DNA of 64,000 bases from the NCBI RefSeq assembly GCF_009870125.1, contig NC_046683.1, positions 12,090,001-12,154,000 of the forward strand, written 5' to 3'. Source of the DNA: Drosophila pseudoobscura (lineage: Eukaryota > Arthropoda > Insecta > Diptera > Drosophilidae). The first letter of the stretch is position 1; each line of letters opens with the position of its first letter. The translations under genes were made by a program, and so were the position numbers. The notes beneath the pieces are model-generated. The model saw only the letters and a program-made list of their open reading frames with translations. It had not been told where the DNA came from and did not search any database. Below are positions 37,787-51,300 of the stretch, in pieces.

Positions 37787-38784
37787 GTAAGTTAACAAAC
37801 GATAGTCACTCATCGTTGCATCTGAAACCCCATCACTAAGCCACTTGCTTAGCAGCAAACATCAGCCTCGGCCCGCGCCCTTGTCCTTGCCCTTGTGAAT
37901 GTTCTCCCCGCTCTTGAACCCCCCCGTCGACTCATGTGTTCTCGATCTGTCTGATAAGCGGATTACTAATTACTAACATTGTAAATGCATCAAATTGTAA
38001 TATCCCGCTGTCTCCCCCATCCCCCATCCTCCCACCCCCCACAAACACCATACTTCATTCACGCATTAATCAAAAGTGAATCAAAAATAAAACAAGGCAT
38101 TTGGCAAACGCGAACGAACGAGACGAGCAGCGACCGGAAGCAACCAGGAATCCAATTGGGAATCACTAACAGTAACAGATTGTGGGCGCGGGGGGGCGAG
38201 AGAGGGAAACGACCAAGTGAGAGCCTCTCTCCCGCAGTGACAAAGTGCGGAGCGCGCGACAACTGCAAAACGAACGCTTCCCCCTTCTCATCCTTCTACA
38301 ATCGCCGACTGCGACGCTGACTGCGACGCTAACACTGACGTCTAATCTGTGGGGTGGGTGCGCATACATGGCAGTGTCCAAGGTGCATTTGGCGCAAGGT
38401 GAGGCATTTGTTTTGCTCTTCGAGTTCAATCTCTCGTTTTGGTTTGTGTCTAGCAATGACCTTCGAAAGAATTTATTAAAGGGGTACTCTATGAAAATTT
38501 CCCATAAGCGAAGATATATCCTTTGCCTTGAATGATTATTTTTTTATTCCAATAAATACTTAAAAGTTTCACATAACAAACTTCATAGCACTGAACGCCT
38601 GACCTGGGTCTAGGTCTTGAGGCCCTAGTGAAACGAAGGAGCCTAAGCCCATATTTTCTTCAGTCAAATGTATTGCCAAGAATACTCCTTCCTACTTGGC
38701 CTCACCCTATTTAAAATACACCTTGGACAGCGGCGATCATGCAGCGGTCGGCAGGCTAGAACAAGTGACGGCCGCCGCACCGCC

Positions 38785-38816
<32 letters not shown>

Positions 38817-39353
38817 CAGCGACTACAACAGCTGTTGCTTTTGTTTTCAATGGCGCTGCTGCTGGTGCTGCTGCTGTGGCTGCGGCTGCTGCTGGTGCTA
38901 GTGCTGCTGCTGCTGCGGCTGCCGCTGCCGCAGCGTTTAGTTTGTTGTAAGTAGTATACTAGCAGAACAGCAACAGCAACAACAATAACAAAAACATTAC
39001 TCTCGCTGGCGGCGAATTATATATTGTGTTTTTTTTTCTTGTTTTTGTTTGTCATTATAAATTGAGTTGGAATAACGCTTTCCAGCTTAGTCGTGTTCCA
39101 GTAACGCTTCCGCGCGCAACCTTACAAAAAACAAACACCACCCACCACCCAGCCAAGGACACTTAGGCTTATCCTAAGCAGAAAGAAAGTTGAGAGTGTG
39201 AGAAAATCGAAAATACACAAGCAGGTGCATATTCCCAAAAAAAAAAAAAAAAAAACACAAAAACCCAAATACCGAAACGTGTGCCAATCGAATCTTGTTT
39301 TATATTTGATTCACTTTTTTTTCCCGCAAAACACCCGAATACCAACCCTCCAG
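37787..39353. other. Gs2: First Gs2 intron
   Basis: Contains a CTG/GCT triplet tract with Leu/Ala-only ORFs at 38783-38935 and a TTTAAAA word at 38710 that could belong to a second start region. No exon supported. Confidence 0.55.
38783..38935. repeat. GCT/CTG triplet-rich tract
   Basis: Perfect (CTG)n of about ten units, then interrupted GCT triplets over about 120 bases. It makes poly-Leu or poly-Ala ORFs depending on frame, none with gene-like sequence around them. Confidence 0.8.
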
Positions 39354-39354
39354 T

Positions 39355-42300
39355 ATGTCCGCTAGAATCCTGGAAGACTCGCCCAATGCGCGCATCAATA
39401 AGACCATCCTCGACCGCTACCTGTCGCTGCCGCTGGAGGATAACGTGGTCCAGGCCACCTACGTGTGGATCGATGGCACCGGCGAGGATCTGCGCTGCAA
39501 GGATCGCACCCTCGACTTTATCCCAACGAGTCCCAAGGGTAAGTCTATATTTGGGGCATCCTCCAATCCGCAATCTCCCACTCCCGCACTCCGCCATCTC
39601 GAATCTAATCTACTGGCCCATTGAGGGGAGGGCCAAGTGGCTCAAACTCAATTGCAGTGACAGTTTGGAGTGCTGCTCAGTCGGGCCTGATTTATAGGCC
39701 ATCATTCAGCAGCACCAATCCGATCTGATGCCAGCAGTCACTCAGTTTTATGGCCAACTAGAAATTGTTTTGTCCAACAGTAATCGCCATTTAATCGTGT
39801 GGATCGTGCGTGGGAAAAGGAAATGAGCCAAAAGAACAGCTTCGCATGGAACTCCATGCCAGACGCGACAGTCGCTAATTTCCCTGTAAATTGGGGCAGA
39901 CCCAACCACAGACAGATGCCAGATTCACACTTTTATTCTATACACAAACTCGTGCCTCCTACCACACAAGAGTATACCCCATTTACGGGGTTTTATTGGG
40001 TGCAATCCGACAAATTTTGATTATAAAAAGCGCGGAAATTGGACACTGAACCGATTCGTTTGTTTTTAGTTTTCAGTTTTCGTCTGCCATTGATTTTATT
40101 TGATTTTTAATTTGCCTGTTTATTGATGCTCCTCCTCCACACACAGAACAGAGCAGAGCACTCGAAATTGTCAGTTCATTATATAATAGCCGCCAATTCC
40201 GAGTGTGCGCTGGTGACCTTTGCCTTGGCACGGCACGGTACTGGGCAGCAGCATTTTGGCCCGCCCGTCCGTCCGTCCGTCCGTCCGTCTCGGAAGTACT
40301 TTACGACGATTACGAGTATTGGGGGATTCTAAAAAAAGAAAATTTCACGACTCGCGTCTGATAATGCGATTTGGCGGTCGCGCGAGGGCTTCATAAAACA
40401 AAAACATTGCGACGGCTCTTGAAAGAGTTTTTCTTTAATTGATTGCGTTTTAATGTGCAATTACCGAGCACAGTCTTTAGTGCCTATGGCAGCCGTAAAC
40501 TAATCAACTGTGGCGCAAACACCCCCTCCTCAGACACACGACTCGTACGTAGACGTAGCCGTAGCCGTAGAGGTAGAGCTCCAAAAACCCCTCTCCGAAC
40601 TCGGAAGTCGATTCCCAGATCTTGTCATCTTAATTATTCCACTCGCACACGCTGCCTGGGCTGCCTGGGCTGCCTGCTGCCTGCACTTGAAAGCGAATAG
40701 AATACAAAAGCAAAGACAAACAACTTTTGCTGGCTGCTATCAAAGTGACTTAATGCGCACAATTACTAATTAAGAATCTGTAGATACATCTACACAGGCA
40801 CACAGTCGAAGTGCATCGGACAAAGAGCATAGTGGAAAAGATAGAAAGGAATAGAGGAAAACAAAACAAAAATCAGCACAGTGAATAGCACTTGGTGACA
40901 GCGCGTGTGGGTGTGGAGGAAAGCCACACGTTGCCTCCTAAGCACTGGCCAAACGGGACAGCAGCTGATCTGCATGGCAGGCCAAAGCTCCAGGGATGCC
41001 AGTAGTCGCTATATAGAGAGTGAGAGAGAAGAACTTTCTATTGGTATTGAAAGAAAGAAATTAGAAAATTCAATAAGGGAATATAGAGAGGGGTCGATGT
41101 TCCATGGAGAGTTCCAAGAGAGTACATGGAACATACCTCAAGTCAAGGACTATTACAGTGCCCAATGCTTTCCGCTCGGCCCTAGATGAGATGCAATATC
41201 AATGGTTATGAATGGTTAAGCATGCCTGCATACTTATAGAAGAGAAAACCACAACGAGGACGAGTACTTACACTCTGGAGGGGAAAGTTTGTCGATGCAG
41301 CCAGAGAACTTGGATTCTAATTGGGCAATTTGAAACAATTTGAAGCCAAATGACAGTTAATCGGTGAATCGTGCAGTTTTCAATAAAGGACAATTCGATT
41401 TTCATATTAAATTGCAGGGGACCTGTCTATCAGTCGGCCATCAAGTGGAATCAATAAAATTCCAAATGGAAAAAAAACACTTGAACAGGAAAATTCTGGC
41501 TGATTGGCCACCCACCTCAAGGGTGCACCTGATTAGGGTTAACAAGAAATGCTAATACCAATAAATATGTTTGGTAGAAAGTGGGGAAAACCCTAAATGG
41601 GATGAGCGAAGGCCAGCTAACTGTGGCACAGTGACACACTGAGGGACGTCTGGTGTATCTGTATCTGTATCTGTTTGTGATGCGTATCTGTCTATAAGCT
41701 ACAGCTGTTTATCAATTGGAGTGCGCTCTACAAGTAGACGGACACTCACACACGCAGCCAGCGAGTGATGATGATGATGATGATGATGGAGAGACAGCAT
41801 GCGATGGGGAAGGGGGCTGAGTGATAGAGATAGAGAGCTACTAACATGAGATACCAGATTGTAAATGAAAACGCTGGCTCAAGGTCACCCCCCGCCTGTT
41901 ACAATAGACTGCAAAAAACCTCTATTCCCCCACCGCCCCGCCCCGCTAGCGAGAAATTTGCATAAGTGAAATATTTTCATTAGCATTATTTACAAGCATT
42001 GAGAGATAGTTCGGGGCTGAGGGGGAAGCCAGCTAAATTAACTATTTATTATAATAAACAATTGGCAAATGGAAAACAGGTTCCCAAAGCTCTAGACCTA
42101 GACAGATGGATGGTTCAATGGGAGTCCCCTTTTTGACGAATACCTTGCAAAAAGTACAACAAATAATAAGGGTAAAGCGGGAGTGGAAGGTAGTATGCAC
42201 TGCATGCACACAGTAATTATAGTATATTCTATATATGATATATGATATGACACATTGAAGATTAATTGCAAGAAAGGGGGATCCGAACAGGTTACACTCA

Positions 42301-43918
42301 GGGCCCGTTGCTGTGGAATCGTGTAATACTTTGATAACTGCCTTTGGGACTCAAGAAACTAGATATCATTCTATAACTAATTCGCATGAATGACTCAATA
42401 TATAACATTTGAACAGCAAATAAGTAACCTTCAAGGCAATGCCTAAACCAGTTTCCATTCGATTACCATATTGGTGCCATCTTAAAAAGGAATTCCCTGA
42501 CCTTGTCCACTAAACGGTTTATCCGTTGCTGTCTCTGGACTGTCCTAAATGTATGAAACGGACTGTATGCATACTCGTTAATAGGGAAATGCATTTGTTT
42601 TACAACAATATGAAAATGACTTAAAGCCAGCGCGTGCCGATTGTGGGGAAAATGAGAAATTTTTAGAGAGATGTGATGTGAAACCGCAGCCCAAAGGCAG
42701 TCAATTGCCATCAATTACAATTAATTCGAGAGTATTGCATGTTAAGTGACCCACAAGGTCAGCCCCTGGCCCCCTAGCGAACACCAATCAGCCCTTGACT
42801 AATCGCCCAATCAATCCGATCCACCCAAACAGAATTGCCCGTGTGGAATTACGATGGCAGCTCGTGCTACCAGGCCGAGGGATCCAACTCGGACACCTAC
42901 CTGTATCCGGTGGCCATCTACAAGGATCCCTTCCGTCGCGGCAACAACATTCTGGTGATGTGCGACACCTACAAGTTCGATGGCACCCCCACCGACACCA
43001 ACAAGAGGAAGACCTGCCTGGAGGTGGCCAACAAGTGCACCGACGAGGTGCCATGGTTCGGCATTGAGCAGGAGTACACCTTCCTGGACTTCGATGGCCA
43101 TCCATTGGGATGGCCCAAGAACGGTTTCCCCGGCCCCCAGGGTCCCTACTACTGCGGCGTGGGCGCCAACAAGGTAGGGCCTACGATAAATACAAAAGAA
43201 AAGGGAACTCTTTAGAACTCTAGGGGGTATGTTCCATGCTTTAGGTGTATGCCCGTGACATTGTGGATGCTCACTACCGCGCCTGCCTGTATGCTGGCAT
43301 CAAGGTGTCCGGCACCAATGCCGAGGTGATGCCCGCCCAGTGGGAGTTCCAGGTGGGACCCTGTGTGGGCATCTCCATTGGCGATGACTTGTGGATGGCT
43401 CGCTTCCTGTTGCACCGCATCTCCGAGGAGTTTGGCGTGAGTAGATCAGAACCCCACATTCAAAGGAGGTTGGCCAGGACTCATGTGGCATCTGTCGTTT
43501 CTCTTTGCTCTTTTTGCGATTGCAGATCGTGTCCACTTTGGACCCCAAGCCCATGCCTGGCGACTGGAACGGTGCCGGCGCTCACACCAATGTCTCCACC
43601 AAGGCCATGAGGGAGGATGGCGGCATTCGGGACATTGAGAAGGCCGTGGCCAAGCTGTCCAAGTGCCATGAGCGTCACATTCGCGCCTATGACCCCAAGC
43701 AGGGACAGGACAATGCCCGTCGCCTGACCGGCAAGCACGAGACGAGCTCGATCAATGACTTCAGCGCTGGAGTGGCCAACCGCGGCTGCAGCATACGCAT
43801 TCCCCGTGGCGTCAACGATGATGGCAAGGGCTATTTCGAGGATCGTCGCCCCAGCTCCAACTGCGATCCCTACTCCGTGGTGGAGGCCATCTTGCGGACC
43901 ATCTGCCTGGACGAGTAG
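39355..43918 (+). CDS. Gs2: Glutamine synthetase 2
   Basis: Joins glutamate, ammonia and ATP to glutamine; the cytosolic form of D. melanogaster acts in glia and other tissues to clear glutamate and ammonia. Exons 39355-39538, 42833-43173, 43245-43436, 43526-43918 give 369 residues, the melanogaster length. N-terminal beta-grasp domain to about residue 105, then the catalytic domain. Visible motifs: [12 protein letters not shown] (67-78), FGIEQEYTF with the metal-binding Glu pair (about 135-143), [12 protein letters not shown] (204-215), NGAGAHTN with the metal His (254-261), [13 protein letters not shown] and IRIPR, and the [12 protein letters not shown] end motif. Residue 216, normally Glu in GPCEGI, is Val here. 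Intron 1 of this part is 3.3 kb, the others 71-89 bp. A start 1.6 kb upstream can add MHSS. The C-terminus is ICLDE. Confidence 0.97.
39539..42832. other. Gs2: Large Gs2 intron
   Basis: No exon seen. GTCC repeats (40265-40288), GTAGCC repeats (40550-40575), GATGAT repeat (41767-41788) and GA-rich stretches. Small ORFs are not conserved-looking. Confidence 0.6.
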
Positions 43919-44568
43919 AGGGGGACGAGGCACCATTCTACATCTCTATTCAGCATTAATTGTTGCCCTGTTACTGATTTCTAATTTGTTGTTAACCCAT
44001 CGATACACGATCCACTGATCCATTGACCCGCACCCGCACCCGTACCCGTACCCGAACCCGACACCTGACACCCGGCAATCCGAACCGAAAAAACCGGACG
44101 CGGAAGCGGACCCCGTCTCGGCGGGAGCTACATAACATATATGTATACCGTTAGACATTAGTCGTAGGCGCAATTCAATTTACCTAACGTATCTTCCCCA
44201 CTGAAGTTCCTGAAGCTGAAGGCAGGACCTAGAAACAGAATTACGATAAAATACTTCTCGCTAAGAATTTCCAATCCTTTTTTTTTTGTTTGTTTTTTCT
44301 AGCTTCTGTTGTTAGGTTTTAGTGTGAGGTTGTGTTTTTTTTTTTGTTTGTTGAAGAAGGATCAGCAGTATATATGGTTAACGAGTAGAGCAAGAATCCA
44401 AAAAGATAGCCCACCCTTGAGTGGGAGACGTCCCCATAAAAGAACATAAAGCTGTAGCATCAAACACTCCCCCAGACCCCATCCCTATAATTGTTAATGA
44501 TATTAATTAATTACGCGTAATCCTAAACTACATACAATATACTCTCTAGTTAAGTAAATGCACTAAAA
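43919..44568 (+). other. Gs2: Gs2 3' UTR
   Basis: Follows the TAG at 43916-43918; includes a short run of CCCGCA/CCCGTA hexamers (44027-44060) and two T-rich runs, and ends near an AATAAA. Confidence 0.6.
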
Positions 44569-44574
44569 AATAAA
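44569..44574 (+). terminator. Gs2: Candidate Gs2 polyadenylation signal
   Basis: AATAAA 650 bp past the stop codon, followed by an A-rich stretch and then TG-rich DNA. Confidence 0.5.
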
Positions 44575-47500
44575 CAAAAAAATACAAAAAGTATACAAAA
44601 TAACAAAAGCTGTTTCATTGCCAAAGGATCCACCTCATATGTACACTCAGATGCTAATTACAATGCAAATACGAGTCGTGTTCCTAACGAGATGTTCAAA
44701 CGTTTGGGCGATGAATGGGAGCGTGTCGAGAACAAATATTTTCACTCGTTGAACGCTCCAATTTGTAAAGTCACTTGCAAGACTTATTGTTTGACCATAT
44801 TAGCATCTTCAAATACGAGTAGTACCTTAGCACCTTAGTAAAATATGTCTCATAGAAAGGATTGCCTAAGATACAGATGGCTCATTGTAATACTCATTTG
44901 CATAGACTGTCTATAGATCTTTAGGGAGTGTCTGAAAGCCTTAAACTTATCCCTTCCTTTAGAATTTGATGGCACTTCTACCCTGAAAGCAAGAGTATTC
45001 CATGCCTCTAATATTTCGTGGAGATCTTTCATTCAGTTCCCGACAGAACGTGCGACAGATGTACACCCCAGACGGTGCCATACAGTATATTGTAGATTAA
45101 ACCGAAGTTCAGTGTGAGGTTCATTGGCTGCTCTGTTTGCTGAACGACAGACAGTAGTAGCCCCCCACAAGTCCCCACCGATAAGCAACAAAATTGCATC
45201 ATCAAAATTTCATTACAGCTTTTGGGGTTTTTTTTTTTTTTGCTTCTCATTTTTATTTATTTAATACTAAAAGTTATAACTTTGATTTCGCTTTGTATTA
45301 CTGATTTACTCTCGTCTTTATTTTTGTGTGTTTTAGTTCAATATTTTCTGTTTCTGTTTCGGTTTCAGTTGCTATTTCTGTTTGCTTTTCCCACCGTTGT
45401 GTCGTCACATCTCATGATCTTCTATCGTTTATATTGATATAGTTATTGGTTGTATATATATAATGTGTATAACACTATTTTTTGCTGTATTTTGTATACT
45501 ACTTTGTTACCATTTTGTGACTTGTGTGAAATTTACCGAGTTTTTCTCTGATGATGATCAACAATGTGTGAAAATAATCGTAATTGTAATACTTAATTGC
45601 AAATCAAACTAAACATTGAAGGTACTGCCGACCATATGCCTTTGCTTTGCCTTACTTAATGGAAGCAGTAACTGATTTATTTGCCTTTAATACAATATAT
45701 ATGTATATGCATATACTATATACTGGTATGTGTACTCATGTACTATATGCTAATTAATTGCATTCAAAGGAGCTGGGAGGGTCAACAAATCGTCTCGTCT
45801 CGTCTCGTCCAGAAGTCATTGGCCAGTGTCCCAGTCAGTAGAATTGATAAACTGCAAAGTCTTAAAGCATTTATCAAATCAAACAGCAGACAGACGACAT
45901 CCAGACAGGCAGAGGGGATTGGGTATTGGGGATTGGGCCAACGAAAAACGTGTACAAATGAAATCCAATCAAGGGTTCAATAACTCCCCGGGGCTATGAG
46001 TCACAGTTAAGTGTGGGTCAATTGTTTGATTAGCAATTCGCACCCCAGCATTTAACCCATTGACCAGGCTGTGTGTGTGTGTGGTCAATCAGTTAACGCC
46101 AGCCCCAAGCCTCCAGCCAAGTCTAGACTTTGGACAAACTGTGAACAGATGATGTGCGCTGTCAAACAAATCCAATTGCAAGTCAGTCCATATATGTGTG
46201 TGTATATAGAAACTATCATAGATCTAATTTGTGCCATCGCTTGCCATAACATAAATACACAATTAATTCTAGGTTGCGCCTGGCCTGGGCGTGCCGCAGA
46301 AATATACAAACATACAATCAAAATTAATACATATTTTATAAGAACAAAAAATTCTAATAGTTCAGCAAAAGTTGGGAACGAAAACACTACATGCCTACAG
46401 CATTACAATATGGTAGTCGTACTTAAAAGATTATAGTATTACATATAACAAAGTTTTGTGACACTTTTTACGACACATACATCTAGCGAATATTTAGCGA
46501 TTGTATTTCACTTATCCGTAGTATGTATGTCTGTTTGTCATGCAGGGCAAATGCAATCCTTAATGGAATTATACAAAATTAAGTGTATCTCCTCTATGTA
46601 CGTCTTCCTCGTATAAGTAACAAACCTAAGCACTGATAAAAATAGTTCGAACAAAATTGAAAAACAAAAAGAACTGAAATATTGCACATGGATAATATAA
46701 CACTCAACCTGAAGTATTTGTGTGCGAGCAATCGCCTGTCGATCGATTCATTATTGTAAAATAATCATTAATTGATAGCTGGTTTATCGCGCTTATGTTT
46801 GTAATCGTTTATTGATAGCTAGTCTATCGAGTAATCGCTAGTTGTCTTTGCTCGTTTATTGAGAGCTGTTTTATCGAGTCCCATTGCTTATTAAATCAAA
46901 TGTTGACAAAATAATCGGCTAATCGTCTCATCTTCGACTAGTTGTTTTCATATAATAGATGAATGGAGTATTCACTTATTCATAAATTGTTTTTATCGAT
47001 TAATAATGGTCTCAAGGGATTGCTTGCCGTTTCTCGATTAACCATCTGCCAATCAATCTCCTCTTCGATTGCTCGCTCTTGTCGCCTACCGATTAATATC
47101 TTTCATCGATTACTCGATTCCTGCATTGCACAAGCTGCCAAATGGGATTTACATCGGTTTAAGTGTAACAAGGAACCATATCTATAATGTTGGCTAACGC
47201 GAATGTCAACTAAATATCGTAAGAATATCGCAAGTTTTATATATCGTAATTGTTATCGTAATATCGTTCTTGGGGGTATTGTTGGTGCGAAAGTTCTTGA
47301 CTTGGGGAATTGGGATTGTGCGCCACCTCTCTCCGTGGTTCTTTCACATTTTCTGTGTTTGTGATTTGTTTTTTTTTTTCACTATTTTGAATAGTTTGTG
47401 GTTTTGTTTTTCTTCTTGCATTTGATTCTGCATTTGGCAACGCTTGTTTTTGTGTCTTTCGCACTTGGTTGTATTTTAGTTGTGGTTTTTTTTGTTTGTT

Positions 47501-48333
47501 TAAGATTTAGATATTAGATTTACATAGGGGATCCTACTACAAATTCACTCTAGAAATATCGTAAATATCGTTCGTTCTAAATTGATGAAATCATAATACA
47601 CACAAATGATATTTGTGGAATTCTGTAATGACAATTTGAGTAAACATTTTAAAAAATCTTGATGTTGCCTTAAAACGCAATCTACTTTCGCTTAAAACTT
47701 ACATTTTAATTTATGTTTAGGAATGGGGGGGGATTACATAAAAATGCTCTGCTAGTATATCTAGAGGATACTCCCTCTCGTTTTCTCTGGGATCAATGTA
47801 CAAAAGTGTTATATATAAATCGTTTTGATTGGGATTTTCAATAAATAAATATGAGAGTGTGTGTTTGTGTTTGGGGATAATAAAACATAACAGCAATAGA
47901 ATTTAAAATACAAAAAAAAAATATTACAAATAATCATAATATGGGAATTCTTATCATTATAAAATTTAAACGAATATTATACATAAATAATATGTGTGGT
48001 TTTGATTGCAACTACTTTTGATGTCACTCTTCCATCATACTGTAATCTTAACCAATAACTCCACTTTCTTCTTCCCGATGCCCGATTCTGCTCCTTCCGC
48101 TTCTGCTTTGTGATCACAGGCATGTGTATAGCATATATAAATATTGTTTTATATATTGTAGATCGGCTTGTGCTTCGCTCTCTTCCTCTCTCTCTCTATC
48201 TCTCTCTCTCAACACATATAGCAGTAAATGTATATGGCTGGGAGAGAAGTGTATCCTGTACTGCCCCTGATATTTCCTTCCCTTCTTGTGGCTGATGTTG
48301 TGAATGTTGTCGTGTGGCTGATTTGTTTTTTGG
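44575..48333. other. Gs2-Evi5 convergent intergenic DNA
   Basis: Convergent gene ends, so the right part should contain the Evi5 3' UTR on the - strand. Contains a block rich in TTTATTGATAGCT/TATCGA words (46730-47110). No gene supported. Confidence 0.5.
46768..46880. repeat. Degenerate tandem repeat with TTGATAGCT and TTTATCGAG words
   Basis: Three units starting near 46768, 46808 and 46855, each with TTTATTGATAGCT-like sequence followed by TTTATCGAG-like sequence, spaced 40 and 47 bp. Confidence 0.5.
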
Positions 48334-51300
48334 TTATGTCGACAGCTCCGTGCTACCACGCCGCATCATATTGAGTTCGCTGAAGTCCATCTCTGTCGAT
48401 TCAATCGATTGGATCGAAGCACTACGCAGCTTTGTGCTCGGAAATTTGCCGCGACTCTTCACCGCCGTCAACTGTTCGGAGATCGAAAAGAATTCATCAG
48501 TTAAAAGATCAGTTAAAGGAGTATTATTTATAGAAAAACAACGATATAATTATAGAAGCTATCATTTCTATAGAAAGAGCACTTGGATTTTGAATACCTT
48601 TGCAGGGGTTATAATGCATTTCAAGCATTCTAATAATTATTGTTGGAACTGCTCAGATTTCTTGGACTAAATGAATCTTTGGCGCAAAAAGCAACTTGAA
48701 AAGAATGTGGAAACCACCAGTTGCTCATTTATTAATAATTTTCTAATATTTCTGTGTCTTCGGTGTTTTTTTTTGTTAATTTTCGGGTAAGAAGATGATA
48801 GACTGTATTGTATAATGGAGCTATATATCTTTTGCTCTCATACACTTTGTATTCTATATCTCTCCATTTATTTATTGGATCGCTCAGTTTAAGAGCTTGT
48901 CAAATGATTTGAAGTAAAGTCTGCAAATGGTATTCAAAAATCTAGCTATTCCTTCTTATTTTCTATGTTTTTGGCATGCAAATCATAACTCTGATTGATT
49001 TAGGTCTTAAGAGATAAACAAAGATCGGTCTATTTATATACTATGTTCGTGCTTTAAATACTTATTTTAGTTTATTAATTACTATTTAGGTCAGATAAGA
49101 GCAGGCATGCAGGCGTGCAGAATAGCAATATTTATATAGCAAAATGTTTTGCATCAAATAAATCACTCCCAACAAAGTGAGCGTCAAGGTACGGTACGAG
49201 TAGATGAATGTAGTATGTTGATCGGTTCAAGTATGGATTCCAAAGCTGCTGTTAAATGTATGACAAGGTAATAAACAACATCATTGTGTCAAAACATCAT
49301 ATCAAACTGTCAGAACAGTGTGTCAAGACAACGATTAGAATGCGTCACTACGGGTATAAATATACAGACAAACATATGCGCATATGCTTAAATAAACAAG
49401 CAAAAAAACAAGAGTTGATTTCACTGATAAACAAGTGAAAATCAATTGCATTCTAAAGATAGAAGTACTTCTAAATCAATTCTAAAAACATATCTGATCT
49501 ACGACGAATGCGAAAGAAAAAGGTTCAGGTCTACGCTTAAGGAAACGGTTCATGTCAACGCTAAAGGCAATGGTTGGTGTCTTAGCTTTGGCACAAGCTT
49601 CCATTTAGCAAGATAGCAAGAGAGAGCTAGAGAGAGAGAGAGGAATGATGGGAATGGAATCACGTTTCATGTTCATGCAAATATGCTAGGAAGCTAGGAA
49701 TAGAAGTAGAACATGCAACATGCAACGGTGGGGCATATGGGATCTATAGAGGGGAAACGATGCTACAGATAGTACGTATACGCCATGCCTAAAATATTAT
49801 CAGCAGTTTTTCATAAACACCTGTCGTATCTTGCAGACGTTTTGGAATTTAGCTTTTGTCGGGTGTTGCATGGTAATTGAGTTTAGGATTAGTTTTACTT
49901 ATGGGTTTGATGAATCTTTTTTCGGTTTATGTTTATGTTTTCCTTTTTTTTCGTTTAGTTTTTTAGCTTCTTCGTTTCATTTCGTTTTCATTTTGTTTTT
50001 TGTTTTGTTTATTTGGGGGTTACAAATTTAGTTTAGCTTATCCATTTCCACGGCTCAGTGTCGGGGCTGGTTATTGGCGTGGGAAACTATAAGTAAACCG
50101 ACGACAATGAACAATATTTTTTATTGTTTCGTTTTGAACTGAACAAGATTCAATGGGGAACAACAAGAGAGATAATCATCGGAGCTTACACAGCACACAA
50201 ACGTAGATCAAATGGGTATACAAAAAACAAAGAGAAACAAGAGAAATTGAAACAAAATAAAAGGAATGCAAATAAAAAAGAGCTTGAAGAGAGAGAGAGA
50301 ATGTGCTCTGCTCCTCACAAGATTTAGATATAGTTTGGCAGAGCTTTAAGCTCTTTTAAGCCTGCTAGAGTGTGGATCCACAACATTTATGGGTGTAAAT
50401 TATAGCGGAAGGGTGTGAGTGGCTTTCAAGAGTAGCTTGATCGAGCTTGAAAGAGCTTTATGGTCCTTGATCAAGGTTCTAAGAGCTTTCTGTGACTTTT
50501 TCTTGGTGTGATTACAGCTTTCTTAAGCCCTGATCCTTGATCAAGATTCTAAGAGCTCTCTGTTCTTCGATGAAGCCTTTTTAAGCCCTCTGCAGTGAAG
50601 GCACACAACGCAAATAAAGCCGGAATGTGTGTGCTCCTAGAACTCCTTTTGTTATTCCAGAAAAAACACACAGGTGCACAGAGAAGCACTGGTTTGGTTA
50701 CAGGTAACAAGAAATGAGCCAACGAAAAAGCACAAAAACTCATAACAAAATAAAAAGATCAACAGTGAATGGGCATTGGGTGGGGGTTGGTTAAAGGTTA
50801 GCTGTTAACTGTTAGCATTTTGCAGGGGAGGGGGAGAGGATGCTTCTCCACTCTCTTACCTCCGCCTTCATGTCGGCCAGCCTGTCCTGCAGGTCGCGCA
50901 CCTTATCCGATTCATCCAAATTGGCACGCAGTTCGCCCTCGGCCAGCATCTCCGAGTTCTGGTTGGGAGTACAAAAAGAGAGAGTTCAGAGAGGAGGAGG
51001 ATAGAGAGCACACAGCCTTTACCTTGGTCTCCAGTCGGGATATTTCCTGTTTCAGTTCGGCCACCGTTTGGCTCTGTTCCGTGAATTTGATCTTCACATT
51101 CATCAGTTCATCCTTCATACGAGATTCCAGATCCGAGTATCTGTAGGGGCAAGCGAAATGTTTGTACACTCTGTACTGTGTGGATCTGGGGATCTGTGGA
51201 TCTATCTGTGCCCTCACCTGTGCTGCTGTTCGCGCGCCTTGTTGGCCATGTCCTTCTCCCGAGTAACGGCCATCTCGAGCTCTTCCTTGAGCTTCTTTTG

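Noticed and set aside
38668..38950. Poly-Leu/Ala/Cys ORFs
   Set aside because: CTG/GCT repeat read in three frames inside a Gs2 intron.
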